DNA of 64,000 nucleotides from Streptomyces ochraceiscleroticus (GCF_000720485.1 NZ_JOAX01000030.1:1-64000); one strand, 5' to 3'; counted from the stretch's first letter, positions 1-8,748 are shown. The notes: generated by a model from the sequence alone, not told the origin. Numbers and translations are program-made.

Positions 1-3000
1 GGTGGGGGGAGGGGAGGGTGGGAGGCCAGGTGGGAGGTGACCGCGGGAAGGCCGCCCCTCCGTCGTAGCTCCGCCAGTTCCGCCAGGTTCCAGACCGCGG
101 TGCCGACCACGCTGAGGCTGCGGGGGCCGCGGCGTTGGACCGTGCCGCGTACCAGGAGCAGCCAGGAATGGAAGACGGTGTGGGCGCAGGTCTCGTGGCT
201 GTCGTCGAAGAAGGCGCAGTCGACCAGGCCCGTGCTGTCGTCGAGGGTGGTGAAGATGACCCGGCGGCCGGAGCGGATCGGCGGCGTCTGGGTGGCCGCC
301 TTGGCGCCGGCGACCAGGACCGTGTCACCGTGCCGGGCCTCGCGCAGCCGCTTGGCCGGGAGTACGCCCAGTTCGTTCAGGAACTGGGCGTGGTCCCCCA
401 TCAGGTGCCGGGAGGCGTCCATGCCCAGTACGCCCAGCTCGGCGCTGAGCCGTTCGGCGTCGCTCAGGTCCGGCAGGCCGGCCGGTGCCGATGCCGCGGT
501 GGTCAGCGGGAGTTGGGTGTCGGCCGGGGCGCCGCGCTGCTGGCGGTGGAGTTCGGCGATGTGCAGCAGCAGGTCGCGGCGGTTGGCGCCGAAGGCGTCC
601 AACGCGCCGACCCTGGCGAGGCGTTCGAGTACGGGGCGGCCCGGGTGGGCCCGGCGCCACAGGTCCTGGAGCGAGGAGTAGGGGCGGCCGGCGGCGATCC
701 GTTCGGCCTCGGCCTCGCTGATGCCGTGTACTTCGGAGAGCGCGAGCCGCAGCCCCCACGTTCCGGACGTCTGATCTCCAGAAGCTCGAGCCCCAGAGGG
801 GCCGCACCCCGCCCCACCAGCACTACGCCCCGTATTCTCCCCACTCCTACCAGACACCAGTTCGATTCGATAAGCGACATCGGACCGGTTCACGTCCAGG
901 GGGAGGATCGGGACGCCGCGGCGGCGGGCGTCGGCGAGGAGGAGGCGTTTGGGGTACATGCCGGGGTCGTGGGTGAGCAGGCCGGCGTAGAAGGCGGCCG
1001 GGTGGTGGGCCTTGAGCCAGGCGGACTGGTAGGTCGGTACGGCGAAGGCCACCGCGTGCGCCTTGCAGAAGCCGTACGAACCGAACGATTCGATGATCTC
1101 CCAGGTGCGGGCGATGTCTTCGGCGGAGTAGCCGTGCCGCGCGGCCCGTTCCGCGAACCAGACGCGGATACGGCCCTGCGACTCGGGGTCGGACAGGCCG
1201 CGCCGCACCCGGTCCGCCTCGTCCAGGCCGCAGCCGGTCATCCGGTCCACGATGTGCATGACCTGTTCGTGGAAGACCACGACGCCGTATGTCTCGCGCA
1301 GGGATTCCGCCAGGTCGGGGTGGGGGTAGTGGACGGGTCTGCGGCCGTGCCGGGATTCGATGAAGGGCCGCACCATGTCGGCCGCGACGGGCCCGGGGCG
1401 GAAGAGTGAGATGTCCACGACCAGGTCGTGGAAGGTGGCGGGCTGGAGCCGGCCGATCAGGTCGCGCTGGCCCGGCGACTCGATCTGGAAGCAGCCGAGG
1501 GTCTCGGTGGAGCGGATCAGGCCGTACGTCGCGGGGTCGCCCGGCGGTACCTGTGCCGGGTCGTCGAGGTCCGGCGCGGACCGCCCGGTGGCGCGGCCGA
1601 TCTCGGCGGTGGCGTGCGCCATCGCGGACTGCATCCGTACGCCGAGCACGTCGAGTTTGAGCAGGCCGAGGTCCTCCACGTCGTCCTTGTCGAACTGCGA
1701 CATGGGGAAGCCCTCGCCGCCGGTGGGCACCACGGGGGTGCGTGCGGTGAGCGTGGCGTCGGAGAGCAGTACGCCGCAGGGGTGCATGGCGGTGCCGCGG
1801 GGCAGCGCGTCCAGGCCCTCCACCAGGTCCCAGAACGGCGGGGGCGGCGGGTTGTCGCGCAGGGCGCTCAGTTCGGGCAGTTCTTCCAGTGCCGCGCGGG
1901 CGTCGCGGGCGCGGATGTGCGGGAAGGACTTGGCGATCCGGTCCACCTCGTCGGGGTCCATGCCGAGTGCGGCGCCGACGTCGCGCACGGCGTGCCGTAC
2001 GCGGTAGGTCTCGGGCATGGCGACGGCGGCGACGCGTTCGGCGCCGAAGCGGTCGAAGATCGCGTGGTAGACCTCCAGGCGGCGAGCGGACTCCACGTCG
2101 ATGTCGATGTCCGGGAGGACGGCGCGGCGCTTGGAGAGGAAGCGTTCCATCAGCAGGCCGTGCTCGACGGGGTCGGCGTGTGCGATGCCGAGCAGGTGGT
2201 TGACGAGGGAGCCGGCGCCGGAGCCGCGCGCGGTGACGCGGATGCCGAGGCGCCGGGTGTCCTCGACGACCTGGGCGACGGTGAGGAAGTACGACGCGAA
2301 GCCGTGGTGGTCGATGATGTCCAGCTCGCGGTGGAGGCGTTCCCAGTACGTGCGGGCGGCCGGGCCGCGGTCGTAGCCGCGGCGGACCATTCCGGCGGCG
2401 CTGCGGGAGCGGAGTACGCGGGAGGCCGTGCGGTGTTCCGCGCCGACGAGCCGGGGTTCGGGGAAGTGGACGGTGCCGAGGCCGATGTCGTCCTGGGGGT
2501 CGACGAGGCACTCCTCCGCCGTCTCCTCGGTCATGGTGAGGAGCCGGTGGGCGGTGTCGCGGCGGTGGCCTGCGGCCTCGGCGATGCGTTCAGCGGTGCG
2601 GGCCATGGTGTCGGCGTCCTTGAGCCAGCGTTCGCCGCTGTCGCGGGCTTCGGGGCGGTGGGGGTCGATGGGGACGAGGCGGCGGGCGGAGTCCAGGACG
2701 TCGGCGACCGGGCCCTGGCCGGGGTCGGCGTAGCGGACGGCGTTACTGAGGACGGCGCGGATGCCCTGGTCGACGGCGAAGCCGAGGGTGCGGGCGGCGA
2801 GCCGGAGGGAGCCGGGTCCGGTGCCGGTGCGGCCGTGGTGGACGGCTTCGAGGCGCAGCGCGTCGCCGTACAGCTCTCGCCAGGGGGCGAGGAGGCGGGC
2901 GGCGCGGTCGGGGCGGCCGGCGGCGAGTGCGCGGCCGACTTCGGAGTCGGGGCCGAGGAGGACGGTGATGCCGTCCGTCGCGGTGGCCAGGTCCTCCCAG

Positions 3001-3395
3001 GGGAGGAGGGGGCGTTCGCGGTCGGTGGCGTGGGCGGCGGAGACCAGCCGGCACAGGGTGGCCCAGCCGCGGGCGCCGTCGCGGGCGAGGAAGACGGTGC
3101 GGGGGGCCGATTCGTCGATGAAGGCGCCGCCGCGTACGGGGGTGCGGCGGCGGGTCGTGGGGGTGGGGTCCGGCTGTCGTTCGGCGATCGCCAGCTCGGT
3201 GCCGAACAGTGGGCGGATGCCGGCTTCGGCGGCGGCCTTGGCGAAGCGTACGGCGCCGGAGAGGGAGTCGCGGTCGGTGAGGGCGAGGGCGTCCATGCCG
3301 CGTTCGGCCGCCCGCTCGGCGAGGTGTTCCGGGTGGGAGGCGCCGTACCGCACGGAGAATCCCGATGCGGTGTGCAGGTGCGTGAACCGGGACAT
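1..3395 (-). CDS. dnaE2: Error-prone DNA polymerase III alpha subunit (DnaE2), C-terminus cut by window edge
   Basis: C-family replicative-type polymerase used in damage tolerance and SOS mutagenesis. The frame is open from ATG 3395 to base 1 (about 1131 codons), so only the last few residues are missing for a family of about 1100-1200 aa. The N-terminus begins MSRFTHLHTASGFS, a PHP-domain start with HxH-type residues. The catalytic motif PDIDID lies near residue 427, and an OB-fold-like segment (VLVAGAKAATQT) lies near residues 1010-1090. I call DnaE2 rather than DnaE1 because of the short length and the solitary setting. The start is fixed by a GGAGG ribosome site 5 bases upstream. A glycine/serine-rich low-complexity insert precedes the GLRLALSEVHGI motif. 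It is divergent from the membrane-protein gene at 3630. Any imuA/imuB partners would lie outside the window. Confidence 0.93.
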   Translation of the reverse strand, partial: MSRFTHLHTASGFSVRYGASHPEHLAERAAERGMDALALTDRDSLSGAVRFAKAAAEAGIRPLFGTELAIAERQPDPTPTTRRRTPVRGGAFIDESAPRTVFLARDGARGWATLCRLVSAAHATDRERPLLPWEDLATATDGITVLLGPDSEVGRALAAGRPDRAARLLAPWRELYGDALRLEAVHHGRTGTGPGSLRLAARTLGFAVDQGIRAVLSNAVRYADPGQGPVADVLDSARRLVPIDPHRPEARDSGERWLKDADTMARTAERIAEAAGHRRDTAHRLLTMTEETAEECLVDPQDDIGLGTVHFPEPRLVGAEHRTASRVLRSRSAAGMVRRGYDRGPAARTYWERLHRELDIIDHHGFASYFLTVAQVVEDTRRLGIRVTARGSGAGSLVNHLLGIAHADPVEHGLLMERFLSKRRAVLPDIDIDVESARRLEVYHAIFDRFGAERVAAVAMPETYRVRHAVRDVGAALGMDPDEVDRIAKSFPHIRARDARAALEELPELSALRDNPPPPPFWDLVEGLDALPRGTAMHPCGVLLSDATLTARTPVVPTGGEGFPMSQFDKDDVEDLGLLKLDVLGVRMQSAMAHATAEIGRATGRSAPDLDDPAQVPPGDPATYGLIRSTETLGCFQIESPGQRDLIGRLQPATFHDLVVDISLFRPGPVAADMVRPFIESRHGRRPVHYPHPDLAESLRETYGVVVFHEQVMHIVDRMTGCGLDEADRVRRGLSDPESQGRIRVWFAERAARHGYSAEDIARTWEIIESFGSYGFCKAHAVAFAVPTYQSAWLKAHHPAAFYAGLLTHDPGMYPKRLLLADARRRGVPILPLDVNRSDVAYRIELVSGRSGENTGRSAGGAGCGPSGARASGDQTSGTWGLRLALSEVHGISEAEAERIAAGRPYSSLQDLWRRAHPGRPVLERLARVGALDAFGANRRDLLLHIAELHRQQRGAPADTQLPLTTAASAPAGLPDLSDAERLSAELGVLGMDASRHLMGDHAQFLNELGVLPAKRLREARHGDTVLVAGAKAATQTPPIRSGRRVIFTTLDDSTGLVDCAFFDDSHETCAHTVFHSWLLLVRGTVQRRGPRSLSVVGTAVWNLAELAELRRRGGLPAVTSHLASHPPLPP

Positions 3396-3470
3396 TCGCA
3401 CCTCCTACCGCGTGAGCACCCCCTGACTGACCTTGCATCCCCCGTCTCACTCACACCATAACGCTTTCTT

Positions 3471-3494
3471 CGAACGTCCGTGCGAACACGTTCG
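3471..3494. promoter_or_regulatory. Clustered CGAAC half-sites in the dnaE2 upstream region
   Basis: CGAAC occurs at 3471-3475 and again within the perfect palindrome CGAACACGTTCG at 3483-3494. Actinobacterial LexA boxes are CGAAC-N4-GTTCG. Here the spacer is 2 bases, so this is LexA-like but off-consensus. SOS control of dnaE2 is expected from the family; this particular site is only suggestive. Confidence 0.3.
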
Positions 3495-3525
3495 TACGAC
3501 GCGCCGGGGCATGCCCGTCCGGCTG

Positions 3526-3555
3526 CATATCTTCCATCTGAAAACGCAAGATATG
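3526..3555. repeat. Perfect 8-bp inverted repeat CATATCTT/AAGATATG
   Basis: CATATCTT (3526-3533) and AAGATATG (3548-3555) are separated by 14 bases and sit about 75-105 bp upstream of the membrane-protein start at 3630. The AT-rich arms stand out in this GC-rich sequence and look like a dimeric repressor site. The regulator is unknown. Confidence 0.4.
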
Positions 3556-3629
3556 GGGGCAAATCGCAACGGCGAATCGCAACGGATGAGCCAGTACGGA
3601 CAAGCCGGTACGGACACGAGGAGCGGCAC

Positions 3630-4682
3630 ATGGCCACAGGGGACGGCGGCACCCGCACCACCTTCGCCGGAGAGCTGAAGGACGCGGTGTCGGCGCGGGC
3701 CGCGCTGCTGATCATCGGGGTGCTGGCCCTGACGGTCGCGTTCATCGCCTCGTACGCGGGCGCCTTCCACTCCCCCAAGCCCCGGGACGTGGCGTTCGCG
3801 GTCGTCGCGCCCCCGCAGGAGCTCGGGCGGCTCGTCGCGAAGCTGGACGGGATGCGGGGCTCACCGCTCGACGCGCGCCCTGCCGGATCGCGGGCCGGGG
3901 CCGTACAGCAGCTCAAGGACCGGGAGATCGACGGCGCGCTGGTGGTCGATCCGCGCGGCAAGCAGGACGAGCTGCTGGTCGCCGGCGGCAGCGGCAGCGC
4001 GCTCTCCGACGCGCTGCAGAAGGTCCTCGCCAAGGCGGAGCAGGCGCAGCAGCGGACCATCAGGACGACCGACGTGGTCCCGGCGGACCCGCAGGACGCC
4101 CGCGGACTGTCGTCGTTCTACCTGGTCGTGGGGTGGTGCGTGGGCGGTTACCTGTGTGCCGCGATCCTCGCGATCAGTTACGGGGCCCGCCCCACCAACG
4201 GCAGGCGGGCCGTCATCCGGCTCGGGACGCTGCTGGTGTACTCGGTACTGGCCGGGCTGGCCGGTGCGCTCGTCATCGGCCCGGCGCTCGGCGCGCTGCC
4301 GGGCAGCGTCGTGGCGCTGTGGGGGCTGGGCGCGCTCATCGTGTTCGCGGTGGGCGCGACCACCTTCGCCTTCCAGGGCATCGCCGGGATCGTCGGCATC
4401 GGGCTGACCATCCTCGTGGTCGTGATCGGCGGCAATCCCAGTGCGGGCGGCGCCTATCCGTATCCGCTGCTGCCGCCCTTCTGGCACGCCATCGGGCCCG
4501 CGCTGCCACCGGGCGCGGGCACCTGGGCGGCCCGTTCGATCGCGTACTTCGACGGGCGGGCGGTGACGGGGCCGCTGCTGGTGCTCGCCGCGTGGGCGGT
4601 GATCGCGGCGGTACTGACGCTGGTCTTCGCGGCCCTCTCCGTGGGGCGGGGCGCGACCGAGCGGAGCGAGCCGCGGCAGTAG
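3630..4682 (+). CDS. Membrane protein of the YhgE/ABC-2-permease-like (DUF3533-type) class
   Basis: A 350-aa protein with one transmembrane segment near residues 25-45, a soluble extracytoplasmic region of about 130 residues, and about five closely spaced transmembrane segments in the C-terminal half. This one-plus-five layout with a large outer loop is typical of YhgE/Pip and ABC-2-type permease-related proteins. No ATPase partner is adjacent, so transport is not proven. The start at ATG 3630 is preferred over an upstream in-frame start at 3480 because GAGGAG lies 6 bases upstream and the upstream extension is not protein-like. An inverted repeat at 3526-3555 suggests its own repressor. Substrate unknown. 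Confidence 0.7.
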   Translation: MATGDGGTRTTFAGELKDAVSARAALLIIGVLALTVAFIASYAGAFHSPKPRDVAFAVVAPPQELGRLVAKLDGMRGSPLDARPAGSRAGAVQQLKDREIDGALVVDPRGKQDELLVAGGSGSALSDALQKVLAKAEQAQQRTIRTTDVVPADPQDARGLSSFYLVVGWCVGGYLCAAILAISYGARPTNGRRAVIRLGTLLVYSVLAGLAGALVIGPALGALPGSVVALWGLGALIVFAVGATTFAFQGIAGIVGIGLTILVVVIGGNPSAGGAYPYPLLPPFWHAIGPALPPGAGTWAARSIAYFDGRAVTGPLLVLAAWAVIAAVLTLVFAALSVGRGATERSEPRQ

Positions 4683-4767
4683 GAGCACACCCCGGCCCGT
4701 ACCCGCCCGAGTACGCCCCACGCGCACACCCCGTACGACGCGCCTCCATACACGTGCCCCGCACGGC

Positions 4768-5538
4768 TCACATGTGCGTGCCGCCGTCGATCCGGATCTC
4801 CGTGCCCGTGACGAAGGCGCCGTCCTCGGAGGCCAGCATCGCGATGACGCCCGCGACCGTCTCCGGGCCGGCGAAGCCCTCGCCGATGGCGGGCGCGAGC
4901 TTCATGAACAGGCTCATGTCGGCGTCCTCGGGCAGCCCCGGGCCGCGGCCCGTCGTCATGCCGCTGGCGATCGAGCCCGGTGCGACGCACACCGCACGCA
5001 GTCCCTGCTTGCTGTACTCACTCGCGATCGCGTGGGTCATCGACTGGATGCCGCCCTTGCTCGCCGCGTACGCCGCCATGTACGGGTGCGCGAACGAGGC
5101 CGAGGTCGAGCTGAAGTTGACGATCACCGGCTTCTCACCCGCCAGCAGGGCGGGCAGCGCCTCGCGGATCATCAGGAACGTGCCGGTCAGGTTGGTCGAG
5201 ACGACCTGGTTCCAGAAGTCCAGGGTGGTCTTGTGGGTGTGCTCGGACCGCAGGATGCCGGCCGCGTTGACCAGCACGTCCAGGCCGCCGAGCGCCTCCA
5301 CGGCGGTGGCGACGCCCGCGCGGACCGCGGCCTCGTCGGATATGTCCAGGACCGCGGTGGCGAGCCGGCCGGCCGTGCCGTCGGCGGCGGCGCGTTCGGC
5401 GGTGGCCTTCAGGCCCTCCTCGCTGACGTCCGCCGCCACGACCCGGCCGCCCTCGGCGAGGACCCGGTGCACGGTGGCCCGGCCGATGCCGGATCCGCCG
5501 CCGGTGATCAGTACGCGGCGGCCCTCATAGCGGTTCAT
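4768..5538 (-). CDS. SDR family NAD(P)-dependent oxidoreductase
   Basis: Classical short-chain dehydrogenase of 256 aa. The cofactor motif is TGGGSGIG at about residues 11-18 (TGxxxGxG), NAAG follows near residue 90, and the catalytic YAASKG (YxxxK) with an upstream Ser cluster (NFSSTSASF) lies near residues 140-160. The C-terminus DGGTHM matches the usual IDGG ending. ATG 5538 is chosen over the in-frame ATG 5574 because GGAG sits just upstream of MNRYEG and the family starts there. It is divergent from a TetR regulator at 5672, and a perfect palindrome lies between them, so it is probably that repressor's target. Substrate not predictable. Confidence 0.9.
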   Translation of the reverse strand: MNRYEGRRVLITGGGSGIGRATVHRVLAEGGRVVAADVSEEGLKATAERAAADGTAGRLATAVLDISDEAAVRAGVATAVEALGGLDVLVNAAGILRSEHTHKTTLDFWNQVVSTNLTGTFLMIREALPALLAGEKPVIVNFSSTSASFAHPYMAAYAASKGGIQSMTHAIASEYSKQGLRAVCVAPGSIASGMTTGRGPGLPEDADMSLFMKLAPAIGEGFAGPETVAGVIAMLASEDGAFVTGTEIRIDGGTHM

Positions 5539-5608
5539 GGCGTTCTCCGTTCTCGTGGGTGCGCGGCTCTCCATCGAGCACGCGCGACTCCGTCACGGTA
5601 CGCCTCAA

Positions 5609-5623
5609 TGGCACACTGTGCCA
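5609..5623. promoter_or_regulatory. Perfect palindromic operator TGGCACA-C-TGTGCCA
   Basis: A 15-bp perfect palindrome between the divergent SDR and TetR genes, 71 bp from the SDR start and 49 bp from the TetR start. Position and symmetry fit a TetR-family autorepressor operator covering both promoters. Confidence 0.7.
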
Positions 5624-5659
5624 CCTATACATCTCCTGCCACCTCGGCGCACCGCGGCG

Positions 5660-5665
5660 TAGACT
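5660..5665 (+). promoter_or_regulatory. -10 hexamer TAGACT implying a leaderless tetR transcript
   Basis: TAGACT (TANNNT pattern) ends 6 bases before ATG 5672, and no Shine-Dalgarno sequence is visible. Transcription would start at or near the A of the ATG, as in common actinobacterial leaderless mRNAs. Confidence 0.45.
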
Positions 5666-5671
5666 CCGGTC

Positions 5672-6310
5672 ATGCCCACCGCACCTCCCTCCCGTCCGTC
5701 CTCCCTCACCGAGCGGCGCAAGGCCGCGACCGAGCTGGAGATCGCCCGTACCGCGGCGGCGCTGTTCGCCGAGCGCGGGGCCGCGGTCACCGCTGAGGAC
5801 ATCGCCCGCGCGGCGGGAGTCGCGCCGCGCACCTTCTACCGCTACTTCCGCACCAAGGAGGACGCGGTCGCGCCGCTGCTGACGGGCGGCGTACGGGACT
5901 GGGCCGGGGGGCTGGCCGAGCTGGCCGCGCGGGAGCCGGAGCTGCCGCTGGGCGAGGTACTGGAGCGGGCGGCCCGCGAGGCGCTGACGCCCGCCGACGC
6001 GCGGGCCGAGGAGGCGCTGGAGTGGACCCGGGGTCTGCTGCACGCGATGCAGGACAATCCGGCGCTGCGCGCGGTCTGGCACCGTGCGCACCACGAGTCC
6101 GAGCTGGCACTGATCGACGTACTGGCCCGGACGACGACGGCCGGGCCGCTGGAGGTACGGCTGACCGCGGCCGCGGCGGACGGCGCGCTGCGGGCGGCGG
6201 TCGAGGTCTGGGCGGCGGGCGAGAGCACGGAAACGCCGGCGGAGCTGGCGGCACGCGCACTGCGGACGCTGGCTGCGGGACTGCCGTGGCTGACGGAGCG
6301 GCGGGCGTAG
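5672..6310 (+). CDS. TetR/AcrR family transcriptional regulator
   Basis: A 212-aa protein with an N-terminal TetR helix-turn-helix. The segment TAAALFAERG leads into VTAEDIARAAGVAPRTFYRYF (about residues 28-58), the family's recognition-helix signature, followed by KEDA. The C-terminal alpha-helical ligand domain is unlike any specific subfamily I recognise. It is transcribed away from the SDR gene, with the 15-bp palindrome at 5609-5623 between them. I infer autoregulation and repression of the SDR gene, with an unknown effector. No ribosome binding site is visible; the -10-like TAGACT suggests leaderless expression. Confidence 0.92.
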   Translation: MPTAPPSRPSSLTERRKAATELEIARTAAALFAERGAAVTAEDIARAAGVAPRTFYRYFRTKEDAVAPLLTGGVRDWAGGLAELAAREPELPLGEVLERAAREALTPADARAEEALEWTRGLLHAMQDNPALRAVWHRAHHESELALIDVLARTTTAGPLEVRLTAAAADGALRAAVEVWAAGESTETPAELAARALRTLAAGLPWLTERRA

Positions 6311-6332
6311 CGCGGCCGTCCGCGGCGGTCGG

Positions 6333-7979
6333 CTACGCCGTGTGCACCACCTCTCCCCCGACCACTACGGTCTCCGCCACCGTCCCCGGTATGTCCTCCG
6401 GAGCGGCGCGGAGGATGTCGCGGGAGAGGATGACGAAGTCGGCGAGTTTGCCGACGGTGAGTGAACCGCGTTCGTTCTCGAGGAAGTTGGCGTACGCGGA
6501 GCCCATCGTGTAGCCGTGCACGGCGGTTTCGACGTCGATGGTCTCCTGGGGGCCCCACGGCTCGCCGCCGCCCAGCGGCTGCCGGGTGACGGCGGTGTGG
6601 ATGCCGATCATCGGGTCCATCTCGGCGACGTTCCAGTCGCTGGAGAAGGCGAGCACGGCCCCGGCCTCCTTCAGGCTGCGCAGCGGCCACGCCTTGTGCC
6701 AGCGGTCGGCGCCGACGTTCTCCGCCCAGTCCTGGCCCGGCCCGGCGATCTCGGGGGCCGCGTGCCGGGGCTGCATGCAGGCGACCACGCCCAGTTCGGC
6801 GAAGCGCGGGGTGTCGGCGGGGTCGAGGCATTCGACGTGCACGATCTGGTGGCGGGCGTCGCGCGGCCCGTTGAACTCCCGGGCCCGCTCGACCGCGTCC
6901 AGGACCGTACGGATGCCACGGTCACCCGTCGCGTGCACGAAGCACTGGAAGCCGAGCGAGTCCAGCTCGGTCAGCAGCTCGGCGAACTCCTCGGGCGGGT
7001 AGAAGGTCTCGCCGCGGTGGTGGCGGCAGCCCGCGTACGGCGCGAGCAGCGCGGCGGTGCGCGGCTCGACCACGTCGTCGATGTAGAGCTTGAGCGGGCC
7101 GACGCTCAGCCGGTCGTCGTCGTACTTCTCGGCGGCCGCGGCGAATTCGGTGAGGTCCGTGCCCGTCGTACCCCTTGGGTGGAAGAGCGCGGCGACGATA
7201 CGGGACCGCAGCCGGCCCTCCTCCCTGGCGCGCTCGAACAACACCAGGTCATCCAGCGAATTCTGCGGCTCGACGACCGTCGTGATGCCAAAGCGGATCG
7301 CGTCGTCCAGGCTGCCGGCCAGCCGCCGGTACTGGCGCTCGGGCGACGCCCACGGCACGCCGAGCTCGCGCAGCGCGCGGTGGCCGTCCCGGGAGAGCCC
7401 GCGGACCGCGAAGTCCTTGAGGAATCCGGTGGGTTCGCCGGTCTCCGGGTCGGTCTCGGCACGTCCGTACGGCAGGTCGGTGCGGTCCTTGGTGATGCCG
7501 AGGCGACGCAGGGCCGCGGTGTTGAGCCAGGCGGTGTGCACGTCGTAGCTCAGGACGAAGGCGGGGGTGTCACCCGTGACCGGGTCGAGGTCGGCGGCGC
7601 GCGGCATCCGGCCGCCGGGCAGGGCCGAGTAGTCCAGCGCCTCGGCCTCGATCCACTCGGCGTCCGGGTGGGCGTCGCGCCAGCTACGGATGCGGTCGTG
7701 CACCTCGTCGAGGGTGCGGGCCCCGGCGAGCTGGACGCAGGCGTCGTCGGAGCCGAGCCGTACGTGGTTGTGCGCGTCGATGAAGCCGGGAAGCGCCAAC
7801 TTGCCCTGGGCATCGAGCACTTCGGTACGTCCGGAGATCCACTCACCGGCCTCGGTGTCCGGGCCGAGCCAGACGATCCGGCCGTCGCGCACCGCCAGCG
7901 CCTCGGCCTCGGGGAGCGCGGGGTCCACGGTGTGGATGCGGGCGTTGCGGAGGACGAGGTCGGCGGGCGGACGAGGCAT
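6333..7979 (-). CDS. Amidohydrolase family protein (YtcJ-like metal-dependent hydrolase)
   Basis: 548-aa member of the amidohydrolase superfamily. The N-terminal strand region (DLVLRNARIHTVDP) leads to the metal-binding GFIDAHNH motif (HxH). Later come VHATGDRGI, HVECLDP and a late SSDWNV aspartate segment, and the C-terminus carries the composite-domain strand GKLADFVIL. This is the YtcJ/exoenzyme-regulatory AepA-like subgroup, whose substrates are mostly unknown. ATG 7979 follows AGGAG at good spacing, so longer in-frame extensions are rejected. It is divergent from a TetR regulator at 8155, and two matching palindromes at 7999-8034 sit directly before its start, so it is probably repressed by that protein. 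Confidence 0.88.
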   Translation of the reverse strand: MPRPPADLVLRNARIHTVDPALPEAEALAVRDGRIVWLGPDTEAGEWISGRTEVLDAQGKLALPGFIDAHNHVRLGSDDACVQLAGARTLDEVHDRIRSWRDAHPDAEWIEAEALDYSALPGGRMPRAADLDPVTGDTPAFVLSYDVHTAWLNTAALRRLGITKDRTDLPYGRAETDPETGEPTGFLKDFAVRGLSRDGHRALRELGVPWASPERQYRRLAGSLDDAIRFGITTVVEPQNSLDDLVLFERAREEGRLRSRIVAALFHPRGTTGTDLTEFAAAAEKYDDDRLSVGPLKLYIDDVVEPRTAALLAPYAGCRHHRGETFYPPEEFAELLTELDSLGFQCFVHATGDRGIRTVLDAVERAREFNGPRDARHQIVHVECLDPADTPRFAELGVVACMQPRHAAPEIAGPGQDWAENVGADRWHKAWPLRSLKEAGAVLAFSSDWNVAEMDPMIGIHTAVTRQPLGGGEPWGPQETIDVETAVHGYTMGSAYANFLENERGSLTVGKLADFVILSRDILRAAPEDIPGTVAETVVVGGEVVHTA

Positions 7980-7998
7980 ACTGCGGCTCCTGTGGACT

Positions 7999-8034
7999 TT
8001 GAACGGTGTTCTAATTCCTTGAACAGCATTCAAA
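7999..8034. promoter_or_regulatory. Two tandem TetR-type operators
   Basis: TTGAACGGTGTTCTAA (7999-8014) and TTGAACAGCATTCAAA (8019-8034) agree at 12 of 16 positions and start 20 bp apart, about two helical turns. The second is an inverted repeat TTGAA-N5-TTCAA. They lie between the divergent amidohydrolase and TetR genes. Confidence 0.7.
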
Positions 8035-8154
8035 ATGCGCCCGGCACCCCGCGCAGGTCAAGACCTTGTGGCGAATCCCCGGGATAAGGTCGGGACGACA
8101 GGGGCGCGGACGATCACCAACCCCGACGTTTGCGGAGGAAAGGCAGGCCGGGCG

Positions 8155-8748
8155 GTGGCACGACGGCGGGACGGGCAGGTCGCGGCCGACCGGATCCTGG
8201 AAGAGGCGATGGAGGCCATCGCCGAGGGCGGCCTCGCGGCGCTCACCATGTCGGCGCTGGCCCGGCGGCTCGGCACGAGCGGCGGCCACATCCTGTACTA
8301 CTTCGGCAGCAAGGACCGGCTGCTGCTGGAGGCGCTGCGGTTCAGCGAGGCGAAGCTCGCCGAGGAGCGCCGGGCACTGCTCGCCCGCCGGCTCGGCGCC
8401 GTGCGGATGCTGGACGCCTTCGTCGGCCTCTACCTGCCGCGCGGGCCGCGCGACCCGCGCTGGATGCTGTGGATCGAGCTGTGGGCCCGTACGGTCGCCA
8501 ACGAACCGCTGCGCGAGACGCAGGAGGAGCTCGACCGGGGCTGGCGCGACGATCTGGCCGCGCTGCTGGCGAAGGGCGTCGCGCAGGGCCGCTTCGCCGC
8601 CGGGGACTGCACGGGCCGCGCCTCCGAACTGCTCGCGCTGCTGGACGGGCTCAGTACGCGGGTGGTGCTGGGCCAGCACGGCGCGGACCGGGCCACGGCC
8701 CTGGCCACGGCGAAGTCGGCCGCGGCCCGCCTGGTGGAGCGCCTCTGA
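8155..8748 (+). CDS. TetR family regulator, BetI-type C-terminal domain
   Basis: A 197-aa regulator. The N-terminal helix-turn-helix shows ALTMSALARRLGTSGG followed by ILYYFGSKDRLLLEAL, the TetR DNA-binding signature. The C-terminal half (LWARTVANEPLRETQEELDRGWRDDL) resembles the BetI/TetR_C_6 ligand domain. GTG 8155 is preferred because the upstream in-frame extension to 8035 runs through the operator region and is not protein-like; the nearest strong GGAGG is 17 bases away, so the exact start is slightly uncertain. Tandem palindromes at 7999-8034 imply that it controls itself and the divergent amidohydrolase. Confidence 0.88.
   Translation: MARRRDGQVAADRILEEAMEAIAEGGLAALTMSALARRLGTSGGHILYYFGSKDRLLLEALRFSEAKLAEERRALLARRLGAVRMLDAFVGLYLPRGPRDPRWMLWIELWARTVANEPLRETQEELDRGWRDDLAALLAKGVAQGRFAAGDCTGRASELLALLDGLSTRVVLGQHGADRATALATAKSAAARLVERL

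Noticed and set aside
135..3461. Long plus-strand open frames (424 and 677 codons) opposite dnaE2
   Set aside because: GC-driven shadow frames. They are Gly/Ala/Val/Arg-rich without domains, while the minus strand encodes a complete polymerase with motifs and a ribosome site.
3471..3494. Definite LexA box for dnaE2
   Set aside because: Spacer is 2 rather than 4 bases; kept only as a low-confidence regulatory feature.
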